DNA of 45,238 bases from Erythrobacter sanguineus (lineage in GTDB: Bacteria; Pseudomonadota; Alphaproteobacteria; Sphingomonadales; Sphingomonadaceae): the NCBI GenBank assembly GCA_945878845.1, contig CAMCUB010000029.1, forward strand, positions 1 to 45,238, read 5' to 3'. Both the position numbers and the translations under genes were made by a program. The notes under the pieces were generated by a model that saw nothing but the letters and a program-made list of their open reading frames with translations, made no database searches and was not told the DNA's origin. Positions 24,378 through 33,055 of the stretch are shown in pieces; position 1 is the stretch's first letter; every line of letters starts with the position of its first letter.

Positions 24378-25669
24378 ACCTCCTCGACCCGCGCCAACGT
24401 CGGCGCGAGCAGGTGGATCATGCCGACCGCAAGGAAATAGACCACCGTGCAGGCCGCGAAGATCACCGTGTAATTGCCCCCAGTCGCATCGAGGATCGCG
24501 CCCACGCTGGCGGCCATGATCATGCCGCCCACGCCGCCGGCAAAGCCACCCAGACCAATCACCGATCCGATCGCGCGCTTGGGGAACATGTCGGGCGGGA
24601 GCGAGAGCAGGTTCGATGAGAACGACTGGTGCCCCGCCAGCGCCAGCCCGATCAGCGCCACCGCAAGCCACATATTGTCGAGGCTCGTCACGGCCAGCAG
24701 CGGCAGCACGCAGGCGCCGGAAGCCAGCATCGTCACCTTGCGCGCAAAGCTGCACGAATAGCCCTTCTGGAGCAGCCGCGAAGACAGCCAGCCCCCTGCG
24801 ATGCTGCCGACATCGGAGAGCAGATACATGATGATCATCGGCAGCAGCACCAGCTTGAGATCGACCCCGAAGGTGCTGTCGAAATATTTGGGGAGCCAGA
24901 ACAGCATCAGGAACCACACCGGATCGGTCAGGAACTTGGCGCTGGCATAGGCCCAGGTCGAACGGTGGCGCGCGATCCGGCCCCAGCCGAGTTGGGCGAC
25001 GGTTTCGGGCGGATCGTGCTCGATCCAGGCAAGCTCGCCCTCGCTCACCCGCCCGCTCTCGCGCGGGTTGCTGTAGAGCCACCACCACAGGGCGAGCAGG
25101 CCAACGCCGAACAGGCCGGTGACGATGAAGGTCTCGCGCCAGCCGAGGCCGAGCACCCCCATGAACAGCGCCAGCGTCGGCGCGGTCAGGATCACGCCGA
25201 CCGTGGTCGCGGAATTGACCCAGCCGATTGCATAGGCGCGTTCCTTCTGCGGGAACCACTCGCTGCTCGATCGCACCACCGCCGGGAAGTGCCCCGCCTC
25301 GCCCACGCCCAGCACCATGCGCGCAGCCATGAACCCGGTGACCGCGCTGGCAAAGCCGTGCGCGACATGACCCAGCGTCCACACCGAGATCGCGATGGCA
25401 TAGCCAATCTTGGGGCCGAGCCGGTCGATCAGCCCGCCCATCACCAGAAATCCGCTGGCATAGGCGGCCTGGAAGGCGAGTACGATGGTGCCGTAGTCGC
25501 TTTCGTTCCAGCCCAGCTCGCGGCCCAGATCGGGCGCCAGCAGGCCGAGCATGGTGCGGTCGATGTAATTGACCGTTGTGGCGATGAACAACAGCGCGAT
25601 GATCGACCAGCGATAGCGCCCGGTCTTGGCCGGAACGGCTTGGTCCTGTGTCATGCTCGCGTCTCCCAT
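24374..25669 (-). CDS. MFS transporter, anion:cation symporter family (hexuronate type)
   Basis: A 431-residue inner-membrane carrier with about 12 hydrophobic segments. The N-terminal NYIDRTMLGLLAPDLGRELGWNESDYG and later GVGEAGHFPAVVRSSSEWFPQKERAYAIG are characteristic of the ACS family that includes ExuT and GudP. With lyase and uronate genes around it, uptake of galacturonate or (unsaturated) oligogalacturonate products across the inner membrane is likely. It is the last gene of the TonB-hydrolase-GH43-MFS operon, 19 bp after GH43. ATG 25654 (with GGGAGA upstream) is a possible alternative start. Confidence 0.88.
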   Translation of the reverse strand: MGDASMTQDQAVPAKTGRYRWSIIALLFIATTVNYIDRTMLGLLAPDLGRELGWNESDYGTIVLAFQAAYASGFLVMGGLIDRLGPKIGYAIAISVWTLGHVAHGFASAVTGFMAARMVLGVGEAGHFPAVVRSSSEWFPQKERAYAIGWVNSATTVGVILTAPTLALFMGVLGLGWRETFIVTGLFGVGLLALWWWLYSNPRESGRVSEGELAWIEHDPPETVAQLGWGRIARHRSTWAYASAKFLTDPVWFLMLFWLPKYFDSTFGVDLKLVLLPMIIMYLLSDVGSIAGGWLSSRLLQKGYSCSFARKVTMLASGACVLPLLAVTSLDNMWLAVALIGLALAGHQSFSSNLLSLPPDMFPKRAIGSVIGLGGFAGGVGGMIMAASVGAILDATGGNYTVIFAACTVVYFLAVGMIHLLAPTLARVEEV

Positions 25670-25688
25670 CGCGTTATCCTGTGTCTAG

Positions 25689-27281
25689 TCACAAAGCGGT
25701 GAAGCGGAAGTCGGCAAACCGCGCTTCCCCCGGCCCGCTGGCGTAAAGGCCCGGGCGCAGGCTGAGAAAGCCGCCCCGGACATTGTGGTGATAGCCCGAC
25801 ACCTCCATCCCGCGGTCGAAGCGGGTCCAGGTCCGCCCGCCATCGCCGCTGGTGTCGAAGGTGACGATGTGTTCGCGGTTGGTAACCCGAAGGCGCATCC
25901 GGCGGCCATGGGGGTTGGCGGGGCGGCCGCGCTCGATGCCGTATTGGTGGGTGACAAAGCGGCGCGCGTCGAAGCCCAGGCCGCAATAGAGCTTGTCGTC
26001 GTAGAACAGCACCAGCCCCGCGCGGCCTTCGGGGGCGCACGCGATGTCGCATTCGAAGCTGTAGGCGCGCTCGCCCACAGTCAGTAGCAGCGGCGAGCCC
26101 GAGGACGGGGCCTCGCCCTTGCCTTGGAGGTGCAGCGCGCCGTCGCCAAGCCGGATGCGCGCGGCTTCATCGGGGGCGGGGCGGAAGAAGGTCCACTTGC
26201 TGCCTAGCAGCAGCGGCGCGCTGTAATCGTCGGAGAGTGCCATGCCGTGGGCCACCGCGTCGCCGCCCGCCGGCTTGGGCAGGGGCCGCGCCAGATCGCC
26301 GCCGGTCATCCGGAACCAGCCGTCGGGGGTGAATTCCACCGGATCGAGCAGGCATTGCCGCCCGAGCGTCCAGAAGCCGTTCTCGTAGCCGTGATAGAGC
26401 GACCACCAGCTGCCGTCCGGCCCCTCGACCAACGAGGCATGGCCGCGCGACCACCAGGCCTCGGCCGCGCTCGCGGTGCGCACCAGCGGGTTGCCGGGGT
26501 GGTGCTCCCACGGCCCATGGAGCGAGCGCGCGCGGGCGGCGATCACCATGTGCCCGGTCGGCGGCCCGGCGGTGCCGCCGACGGCGGTGAGCATGGTGAA
26601 CCATTCGCCGATGCGGTGGATCTTGGGGCCCTCGGGCGAGAAGCTCTCGACCACCCAGTCGGCGGGATAGCCCCACGGATCATAAACGTGCTCGACCGCG
26701 CCTGCGAGGCTGAGGCCGTCATCGCTGAGGCGCACCCGGTCTCCGCCTGATAGGAACAACCAGCAGCTCCCGTCCTCGGCTTGCGCAAAGCAGGGGTCGA
26801 TGTGATCGGGCAGGCCGAGCGGGACGGGATCGCTCCACGGGCCTTCGATGTGGCTGGCGTGGATCACGAAGATGTCGTTGGCGGGCTTGGCCTTGACCGG
26901 GATGTAGATCAGGTAGCGGCCCTGATGCTTGTGCAGGCTCGGCGCCCAGACCGACCCGATATTGCGGGTGAGCGCCGACTTTAGCGGACGCCAGTTCACC
27001 AGATCGCGCGAATGCCAGATGGTGAGGCCGGGATAGGCGTCGAAGCTGGAGAAGGTGAGGTAGTAGTCCACGCCGTCCTTGAGGATCGAAGGGTCCGGAC
27101 GGTCACCCGCCAGCACCGGATTGAGGAAGGAGCCATCACCGCGATCGGCAATGCGCTGGTTCTCGGGGCCGCGGCGAGAGGGCGCGCTCGGAGCCGCGGC
27201 GGCGTCGGCGGCGCGGCATGGGGCGGGCAGCGCTGCGAGCGCGCCCAGCCCGGCCATCACCTCGCGCCGCGCTGCTTTCAT
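25689..27281 (-). CDS. GH43 glycoside hydrolase with C-terminal beta-sandwich
   Basis: A 530-residue exported enzyme. An RR-type (Tat-like) signal (KAARREVMAGLGALAAL) is followed by a five-bladed propeller with RPDPSI (catalytic-base Asp), HIDPCF (pKa-modulating Asp) and FSPEGPKI (general-acid Glu). The last ~180 residues form a concanavalin-like domain as in GH43 xylosidase/arabinofuranosidase proteins. Likely removes arabinose or xylose side chains of pectin; the linkage cannot be fixed by eye. The ATG at 27281 overlaps the hydrolase stop as ATGA, giving translational coupling. Longer in-frame starts exist but would put 15 residues before the signal. Confidence 0.88.
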   Translation of the reverse strand: MKAARREVMAGLGALAALPAPCRAADAAAAPSAPSRRGPENQRIADRGDGSFLNPVLAGDRPDPSILKDGVDYYLTFSSFDAYPGLTIWHSRDLVNWRPLKSALTRNIGSVWAPSLHKHQGRYLIYIPVKAKPANDIFVIHASHIEGPWSDPVPLGLPDHIDPCFAQAEDGSCWLFLSGGDRVRLSDDGLSLAGAVEHVYDPWGYPADWVVESFSPEGPKIHRIGEWFTMLTAVGGTAGPPTGHMVIAARARSLHGPWEHHPGNPLVRTASAAEAWWSRGHASLVEGPDGSWWSLYHGYENGFWTLGRQCLLDPVEFTPDGWFRMTGGDLARPLPKPAGGDAVAHGMALSDDYSAPLLLGSKWTFFRPAPDEAARIRLGDGALHLQGKGEAPSSGSPLLLTVGERAYSFECDIACAPEGRAGLVLFYDDKLYCGLGFDARRFVTHQYGIERGRPANPHGRRMRLRVTNREHIVTFDTSGDGGRTWTRFDRGMEVSGYHHNVRGGFLSLRPGLYASGPGEARFADFRFTAL

Positions 27282-28264
27282 GCCAGGCCCTGCGCGCGCG
27301 CCCAGACGAGCCATGCCTCGGGCCACGCGGCGACCGGCTTGCTGCCTGCCCTGCTAATGCCGAAGCCGTGGCCGCCGGCGGCGTAGAAATGCGTGTCGAC
27401 CGCGATCCGCTGCGCCTTCAGCCCCTCGCGCATCGCCATCGCGTTGCCGACGGGCACGACATCGTCATCCTCGGCATGGAGCAGGAAGAAAGGGGGCGCA
27501 TCGGCCGGGACGTTTCCATCGGGCGAATGCGCCAGTTCCAGCGCGGGGGGAGGATCCGCGCCGATAAGTCGCTCGCGCGATCCGGGGTGAGCCAGATCGG
27601 CGCGCATCGATATCACGGGATAGATCAGCGCCGCGCCGTCGGGGCGCGCGGAAAGGCGGTCGGCGGCGTCGAGCGGCGCGTAGGCCGCTCGCGCAAAGCC
27701 CGTCGCCAGCGATGCGGCGACGTGGCCGCCCGCGGAAAAGCCCATCACCGAAATGCGCTCGGGATCGATCCCGTAGGCGGCATGGCCGCGGCGGATGAGC
27801 CGCAGCGCACGCTGCGCGTCGGCGAGCGCCACATCGGGCCCTGCGGCCCAGCCCTGATGCGGGAGGCGGTAGAACAGCACGAAGGCTGTGACGCCGCGCT
27901 GCGCCAGCCAGCCGCCCATCTCGAAGCCCTCTTTGTCGATCACGACATGGCGGTAGCCGCCGCCGGGCGCGATCAGCACCGCCGCGCCGCCGGGCGTCGC
28001 GGGCCGGAACACCGCCATGCGCGGAGCCGTGATGGCTTGCATGATCCGGTCGGGCCGCGCCGGATCGGCGGAACGCTCGACGATCTGCTCGTCAGGCAGC
28101 ACCGGCGGCGCGCCGGGCGGGGTGTCTGGCCAGAGTGCGACCCACTGCGCGGGCTCGTTTGCGGGGTCTCCGGCCGGAACGGGTTGAGGCGCAGCCGCGC
28201 GGGCGAGGGCCGGGGCGGCAGCGGCACATCCCAGGCCCGCGATGGCAGTGCGACGATCGATCAA
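27278..28264 (-). CDS. Exported alpha/beta hydrolase (BD-FAE/acetylesterase type)
   Basis: Alpha/beta-hydrolase with nucleophile elbow GFSAGG, oxyanion segment LIAPGGGYRHV, acidic residue in HAEDDDVVP and catalytic histidine in AAGGHGFG. Relatives deacetylate xylan or pectin and feruloyl esters, so removing acetyl groups from pectic oligomers is plausible here. I place the start at the TTG at 28264, which gives a compact Tat-like signal (IDRRTAIAGLG ... ALARA); an ATG at 28315 would add an odd Cys-rich stretch before it. It lies between the TonB receptor and GH43 in one operon and ends in an ATGA overlap with GH43. Confidence 0.82.
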   Translation of the reverse strand: MIDRRTAIAGLGCAAAAPALARAAAPQPVPAGDPANEPAQWVALWPDTPPGAPPVLPDEQIVERSADPARPDRIMQAITAPRMAVFRPATPGGAAVLIAPGGGYRHVVIDKEGFEMGGWLAQRGVTAFVLFYRLPHQGWAAGPDVALADAQRALRLIRRGHAAYGIDPERISVMGFSAGGHVAASLATGFARAAYAPLDAADRLSARPDGAALIYPVISMRADLAHPGSRERLIGADPPPALELAHSPDGNVPADAPPFFLLHAEDDDVVPVGNAMAMREGLKAQRIAVDTHFYAAGGHGFGISRAGSKPVAAWPEAWLVWARAQGLA

Positions 28265-28343
28265 CGGCCCATCCCGGCAAGCGCAACATGAAAGAGACGG
28301 TGCGGGCGCAGCCATCCCGGCCGCGCCCGCGCCGCCGGTCGGA

Positions 28344-31124
28344 TCACAGCGTGAAACGCACGCCAGCCAGGACCGTGCGACCGGTGTGGTTGAAGGTCAC
28401 CGGGCGATCGCCCACGCTGTCGACGAATTGCGGGCGGATCGTGTCGGTGAGGTTGATCCCCTCCAGCGTCACCCGGATCTTGTCGTTGATGGCATAGCTC
28501 ATCGCCGCATCGACGTTGAACGTCGAGCGGGTGCCTTCGACATCATTGCCGTTCTGCCCCGGCACGCGGGTCAGGAAGTCGCTGCGATAGGCCCCCGAGA
28601 TACGCGCGCTGAACTTGCTGTCCTCGTAGTAGAGCGTGGTGTTGAAACCGGTCTTGGACAGGCCCGTCAGCTGGTCGCGCAAGGGTGCGGCAAGCGTGCC
28701 GTAATTCACCTCGGAATCGAGCAGCGTCAGGTTGCCGAGGAAGCCGAAGTTCTTGAGCACGCCCGGCAGGAAGGTGAAGGGCTGCTGATACTGGATCTCG
28801 ATGCCCTTCAGGTCGCCGCCCTCGCCATTGATGTTGCGCTGCACGGTGAAGATGTCGTCGGGGCCGGACGGGGAGCCCGACAGCAGGCTTTCCGGCAGGC
28901 CCAGCTCGCTGAACGGCACCGAGGCGGTCTCGCGCGTCACGAAGGTCTCGATGTCCTTGTAGAACACCGCGACCGACAGCAGCGCTTCGGGGGCGAAGTA
29001 CCATTCCACCCCGAAATCGACGGAATTGGCGCGGAACGGATCGAGCATCGGATTGCCGAAGCTGAGCGTCTGGCTGAAGGCGTTGAACGTCCCGCCCGGC
29101 GTCAGGCTCGCGAGCGTCGGCCGTGCCATCTGGCGGGCGACGTTGGCGCGCAGCAGCAGCTTTTCGGTCGGCTCGAGCACTACCGAGAGCGACGGCAGCC
29201 AATCGGTGTAGGCGTTGTCGACCGTCACCGCGTTGCCGCTGAGAATGCCGGTCGCGCTGACTTCGGTGCGCACATAGCGCACCCCGGCCACCGCGCGCAG
29301 TCCCCACGAACCCAGCGTGGTATCGAGCGAGCCTTGCAGGAAGCCGGCGAAATCATCCTCGACCACGTCGTTGACGGCGCCGTTCTGGACCACCAGCGGG
29401 AAGTTGCCGGTGTACAGCCCCACGCGCGCGGCGATCGCGTCAATGTCGGGCACCACGAAGGTGCGGTCGATGCCGCTCGGCCCGGGCGAACCCGAGGTGA
29501 GGCTGGTGAGGTACGATTCGCCAGCGGTCAGCGCGAAGGGCTGCACTCTGGTGGTCGCGGTCAGCACGGTATCGCGCCGGGATTCGGTCGAGGAGAAGCC
29601 GAACTGCTTGTACGATCCGCCCGCTTCGATGCTGATCGTGTCGCTCGCCGCCCATTCGCCCGAAAGCGTCACTGTCTTGAATTCGTTCAAGGTCGACTGC
29701 GGGCGGTCGCGCACTTCGTTGACGAGGAAGTTGGCGGGATTGGTGACGTCGATATTGTAATCGATCAGCGGCGCGTTGGGATTGCCGCTGAAGTCGATCG
29801 AATAGCCGTCGACGTTGAGCGCATCGGCGATGATCGTGGTCTGCTGGCTGATCCGGAAATCGGATTCCGAAATCCCGCCAAAAGCGCGCACCTTGAAGCT
29901 GTCCGAAAACTCGTGCGCGATTTCGAGCGTCGCCTGCTTGAACTCGGTCTCGAGATCGTCGAGCCGGTTCTCGATCCGCACGTCGACGTCATCGAAGGTG
30001 CCGCGCACCAGGTTGCGGGTGGTCGGATCGACTTCGATCGAGACGACGTCAGTCTGGCGGATGCCGTCGGTGGTGTTGCGGCTGAACGAGATCGCCTCGA
30101 GGAATTCCTCGCGGCGGGTGCCGGCAAAGCGCGAATAGAGCAGGTCGAGGCTGATCGTGGTCCGCTCGGAAGGCGCGAATTGCAGCGCGCCAGTGATGCC
30201 GAGCCGGTCCTGATCCGAGGTCAGCACGCCGTAACGCGGAATGCGTGGGAAGAAGGCGGTTGCCGCGGTCGGGAAGGCGGCCTCGTTCTGGAAGGCGTTG
30301 CGAAGCGTGAAGCTCTGCGCGGTGCCCGCGGCGGGCACCGGGTTGCCGGCAAAGCGCACAGTGCTGAAGCCTTCCTCGACGATGTCGCGCGGGGTCCAGG
30401 CGACCGAGATCAGCGCGCCGAAGGTCTCGGCTTCGTTGGCCCAGCTGGCGAGCGCGGCGATGCGCGGGTTCACCTTTTGCGAGGCGTCATTGTAGAGCGC
30501 CTGCCCCGAACCTGCGAGCGTCAGCCCCGCGCCGTAATTGAGCGGGCGCGAGGTGGCCAGATCGACCACTGCGCCGAGCGAGCCTTCTTCAGTCGAAGGG
30601 TTGGGTGATTTCGACACGGTGATGCTGCGGAACAGCTCGGAGGCAAAGGTGTTGAAGTCGAACCCGCGCCCGCGGTTGGTGCCGCCCGAGCTGTCGGTCG
30701 AGCCGGTGGTCGAAAGCGTCTCCATCCCGTTGATGCGCACGCGGGTGAAATCGGGGTTGAGACCGCGCACGGTGATAGTGCGGCCTTCGCCGTTGTCGCG
30801 GTCGATCGAGACGCCGGGGATGCGCTGGATCGATTCGGCGAGGTTGAGATCGGGGAAGTCGGCGATGTCCTCGGCAAGGATCACGTCGACCGCGTTGACC
30901 GCCTGGCGCTTCTGGCCGAGCGCGGCGTTGAGGCTGGAGCGGAAGCCCTGGACGACGATGCCTTCGCCGTCGACCGCCTCGCCCGCTTCATCGGGCGCGG
31001 TGACCGCGACCTGCGGCTGGCCGGCTGCGGGCGCGGATTGCGCGTAGGCTGCACTCGGCGCCACCAGCGCGCCGCCCAGCAGCAGGGCGGACTTGAAACG
31101 GATCATCCCGGTAATCTTTGACAC
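28344..31124 (-). CDS. TonB-dependent receptor, pectin-oligomer uptake candidate
   Basis: About 926 residues: signal peptide (SALLLGGALVAPSAAYA), a TonB-box-like segment with GIVVQGFRSSL, a plug domain (FPDLNLAESIQRIPGVSIDRDNGEGRTITVRGLNPDFTRVRINGME) and a 22-strand barrel ending with aromatic/hydrophobic VRFTL. This Caulobacter/sphingomonad carbohydrate-receptor type imports oligosaccharides through the outer membrane with ExbB/ExbD/TonB energy. The GTG at 31124 was chosen because GAGGGAG lies 8 nt upstream; ATG 31106 is possible. The operator at 31156-31169 is about 31 bp upstream of the start. First gene of the operon with the hydrolase, GH43 and MFS genes. Substrate assignment is contextual. 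Confidence 0.92.
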   Translation of the reverse strand: MSKITGMIRFKSALLLGGALVAPSAAYAQSAPAAGQPQVAVTAPDEAGEAVDGEGIVVQGFRSSLNAALGQKRQAVNAVDVILAEDIADFPDLNLAESIQRIPGVSIDRDNGEGRTITVRGLNPDFTRVRINGMETLSTTGSTDSSGGTNRGRGFDFNTFASELFRSITVSKSPNPSTEEGSLGAVVDLATSRPLNYGAGLTLAGSGQALYNDASQKVNPRIAALASWANEAETFGALISVAWTPRDIVEEGFSTVRFAGNPVPAAGTAQSFTLRNAFQNEAAFPTAATAFFPRIPRYGVLTSDQDRLGITGALQFAPSERTTISLDLLYSRFAGTRREEFLEAISFSRNTTDGIRQTDVVSIEVDPTTRNLVRGTFDDVDVRIENRLDDLETEFKQATLEIAHEFSDSFKVRAFGGISESDFRISQQTTIIADALNVDGYSIDFSGNPNAPLIDYNIDVTNPANFLVNEVRDRPQSTLNEFKTVTLSGEWAASDTISIEAGGSYKQFGFSSTESRRDTVLTATTRVQPFALTAGESYLTSLTSGSPGPSGIDRTFVVPDIDAIAARVGLYTGNFPLVVQNGAVNDVVEDDFAGFLQGSLDTTLGSWGLRAVAGVRYVRTEVSATGILSGNAVTVDNAYTDWLPSLSVVLEPTEKLLLRANVARQMARPTLASLTPGGTFNAFSQTLSFGNPMLDPFRANSVDFGVEWYFAPEALLSVAVFYKDIETFVTRETASVPFSELGLPESLLSGSPSGPDDIFTVQRNINGEGGDLKGIEIQYQQPFTFLPGVLKNFGFLGNLTLLDSEVNYGTLAAPLRDQLTGLSKTGFNTTLYYEDSKFSARISGAYRSDFLTRVPGQNGNDVEGTRSTFNVDAAMSYAINDKIRVTLEGINLTDTIRPQFVDSVGDRPVTFNHTGRTVLAGVRFTL

Positions 31125-31155
31125 GCAGCCTACTCCCTCTGTTTCACCGAGAGAG

Positions 31156-31169
31156 TGACACCGGTTTCC
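31156..31169. promoter_or_regulatory. ACCGGT operator of the TonB operon
   Basis: TGACACCGGTTTCC, identical to the copy at 38184 and to the reverse complement of 36996. It is about 31 bp upstream of the TonB receptor start in the divergent region shared with the lyase, which has its own copy 67 bp away. Confidence 0.85.
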
Positions 31170-31222
31170 GCGACGGTCGAAAAACGACCGGCTTTGCCCC
31201 AGACCTCTCTCGTCCCGATTTT

Positions 31223-31236
31223 GGTAACCGGTGTCA
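31223..31236. promoter_or_regulatory. ACCGGT operator of the lyase operon
   Basis: GGTAACCGGTGTCA, identical to the uxaA site. It lies 66 bp upstream of the pectate-lyase start. Together with 31156-31169 it could let one repressor close both divergent promoters by looping; 67 bp start to start is about 6.4 helical turns. Confidence 0.82.
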
Positions 31237-31301
31237 TTATGAATTGCCATGGCTCGCCGTTTCTGTCAAGCAGCGCTTCGGATCGAGGGAGAGTGACGCA
31301 A

Positions 31302-32642
31302 ATGCGCCGATTTTTCGCTGTTTTGGCCGCTCTGGTGCTGGCCGCTGTGATCTTGCCGCAACAGGCGCTCGCGCATCCTCAGGACCCGACCCAGGGCGGA
31401 GCAGGGGGGCGGATCATCCGCGTCACCACGCTCGCCGCCGACGGGCCGGGCAGCTTGCGCGCCGCGATCCGCGCCAAGGGCCCGCGCATCATCGTCTTCG
31501 AAGTCGGCGGGGTGATCGACCTCGGCCGCACCGGGCTCGATATCAACAATCCCTTTGTCACCATCGCAGGGCAAACCGCGCCCGCGCCCGGGATCACGAT
31601 CATCAAGGGCGGGATCGACATCAAGACCACGGATGTGAAGATCCAGCACATCCGGGTGCTGACCGGCGCTGACGGGCAGGCCAAGATGAGCGGGTGGGAG
31701 GCCGATGCGCTCTCCACCGTCCGCGCGGCGCGGGTGGTGATCGAGAACTGCACTTTCCTGTGGGGCATCGACGAGAACATGTCCGCCTCCGGCCCGCGCT
31801 TCACGGGCGAGACGGTGGAGGAATGGCGCGCGGGCACCAGCCGCGACATCGTCTTCCGCCTCAATCTGGCGGCCGAGGGCCTCGCCAATTCGAGCCACCC
31901 CAAGGGCGAGCATTCCAAGGGCTCGCTGGTCCACGACAACGCCACCAGCATCGTCTTCGATCGCAATATCTGGGCCCATAATGTCGAGCGCAGTCCGCTG
32001 GTGAAGGGCGGGGCGCAGGTGCTGATGGTCAACAACCTGATCTACAACCCGCAAAGGCGCGCCTTGCATTACAACCTGATGGACCTCGAATGGGCCGGGC
32101 GCACGCCGGTGACGGGCGAGATCACCGCGGTCGGCAATGTGCTGCGCGGCGGCACCGACACCGATCCGGGGCTGCCCTTCCTGATGCTCGGCGGGGTGGG
32201 CGATCTGGCCTATTACGGGCGCGACAATTCTGCGGTCGACCGGCTGGGCAATCCGTTGCCGATGTTCGGTCGCTACGGCAAGACCCAGGCGAAGCTGATC
32301 GAGGCCGAGGCGCCGCTCGCCAGCCTTCAAGGCTACGCCATCCTGCCCGCCGATGAGGTCGAGACCACGCTGCTCGCCACCGCCGGCGCGCGTCCGTGGG
32401 ACCGCGGGAGCGAGGAGCTGCGGGTGCTGTTCTTCATCGCCGAAGGCCGCGGCGAGGTGATCGACGACGAGAGCGAGGTCGGCGGCTATCCCAAGGTCGA
32501 GCCTACCGCCGCGCCTTTCGTCGAAGCCGAGTGGGACCTTGCCACCATGACGCCGAAATCGGGGAGCTATCCGGGCCAGAAGCCCGGCGCGCAGGAGCAC
32601 CTCTCGCCGCGCGACCGCGAGATGCGAGCGAGCGGCAAATGA
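31302..32642 (+). CDS. Exported polysaccharide lyase family 1 (pectate lyase)
   Basis: A 446-residue secreted or periplasmic enzyme with signal peptide (RFFAVLAALVLAAVILPQQALA). The parallel beta-helix begins LAADGPGSLRAAIRAKGPRIIVFEVGGVIDL, and features such as FVTIAGQTAPAPGITI, VIENCTFLWGIDENM and PKGEHSKGSLVHDN match the PL1 group of pectate lyases common in Bacteroidetes and sphingomonads. It should cleave polygalacturonate by beta-elimination, giving 4,5-unsaturated products. ATG 31302 is preferred (GGGAGAG about 8 nt upstream) over a GTG at 31293. Its TGA overlaps the ATG of the cupin gene (ATGA), so the two are coupled. Confidence 0.92.
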   Translation: MRRFFAVLAALVLAAVILPQQALAHPQDPTQGGAGGRIIRVTTLAADGPGSLRAAIRAKGPRIIVFEVGGVIDLGRTGLDINNPFVTIAGQTAPAPGITIIKGGIDIKTTDVKIQHIRVLTGADGQAKMSGWEADALSTVRAARVVIENCTFLWGIDENMSASGPRFTGETVEEWRAGTSRDIVFRLNLAAEGLANSSHPKGEHSKGSLVHDNATSIVFDRNIWAHNVERSPLVKGGAQVLMVNNLIYNPQRRALHYNLMDLEWAGRTPVTGEITAVGNVLRGGTDTDPGLPFLMLGGVGDLAYYGRDNSAVDRLGNPLPMFGRYGKTQAKLIEAEAPLASLQGYAILPADEVETTLLATAGARPWDRGSEELRVLFFIAEGRGEVIDDESEVGGYPKVEPTAAPFVEAEWDLATMTPKSGSYPGQKPGAQEHLSPRDREMRASGK

Positions 32643-33055
32643 TCTTCCCGGCGCTGGCCGCGCTGCTGCTGGCGGGCGGGGAAGCGCCGCCTCCCCCGTC
32701 GCCCCCTGCACGCCCGATGGTGGTCGTGCGCGGTGAGGATGTGCGGCGCGAGGAGCCCCCGCCGCACGGCGCGATCGGCACCAGCACCGCCTACCGCATC
32801 TCCGACGCCGTCCCGCCCCCGCGCGCGATGGAATTCCGCCGCCGCGTGCTGCACCCGGGCGCGGCGATCGGCGCGCACCCGATTGCGCATGACGAGGTCT
32901 ACTACGTCCTCTCGGGCCGCGGCGAGGTGGTCTCGGACGGGGTCACCGCGGTGCTCGAACCCGGCATGGCGGCCTATCTGTGGACGGGCGCGGTGGTCGG
33001 CATCCGGCAATTGGGCGAAGAACCGCTCGACCTGATCGTCAGCTACCCGAACTAG
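32639..33055 (+). CDS. Exported cupin, KdgF-like
   Basis: A 138-residue single-domain cupin behind an N-terminal hydrophobic signal (MIFPALAALLLAGGEA). The two cupin motifs are visible as PIAHDEVYYVLSGRGEVVSDG and EPGMAAYLWTGAVVGIRQLGEEPLDLI. Cupins next to pectate lyases are usually KdgF, which speeds conversion of unsaturated galacturonate to 5-keto-4-deoxyuronate. The start-codon overlap with the lyase supports that job. KdgF is normally cytoplasmic; an export signal is unusual and would put the reaction in the periplasm. An alternative is a sugar-binding or sensory cupin. Its TAG overlaps the convergent esterase stop within CTAG. Confidence 0.75.
   Translation: MIFPALAALLLAGGEAPPPPSPPARPMVVVRGEDVRREEPPPHGAIGTSTAYRISDAVPPPRAMEFRRRVLHPGAAIGAHPIAHDEVYYVLSGRGEVVSDGVTAVLEPGMAAYLWTGAVVGIRQLGEEPLDLIVSYPN

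Noticed and set aside
28378..28391. GACCGGTGTGG within the TonB receptor gene
   Set aside because: Inside a coding region, matches only the core and part of one half.
28242..30608. Long plus-strand open frame opposite the TonB receptor
   Set aside because: Arg/Val/His-rich composition typical of antisense GC-rich frames; the receptor on the other strand is certain.
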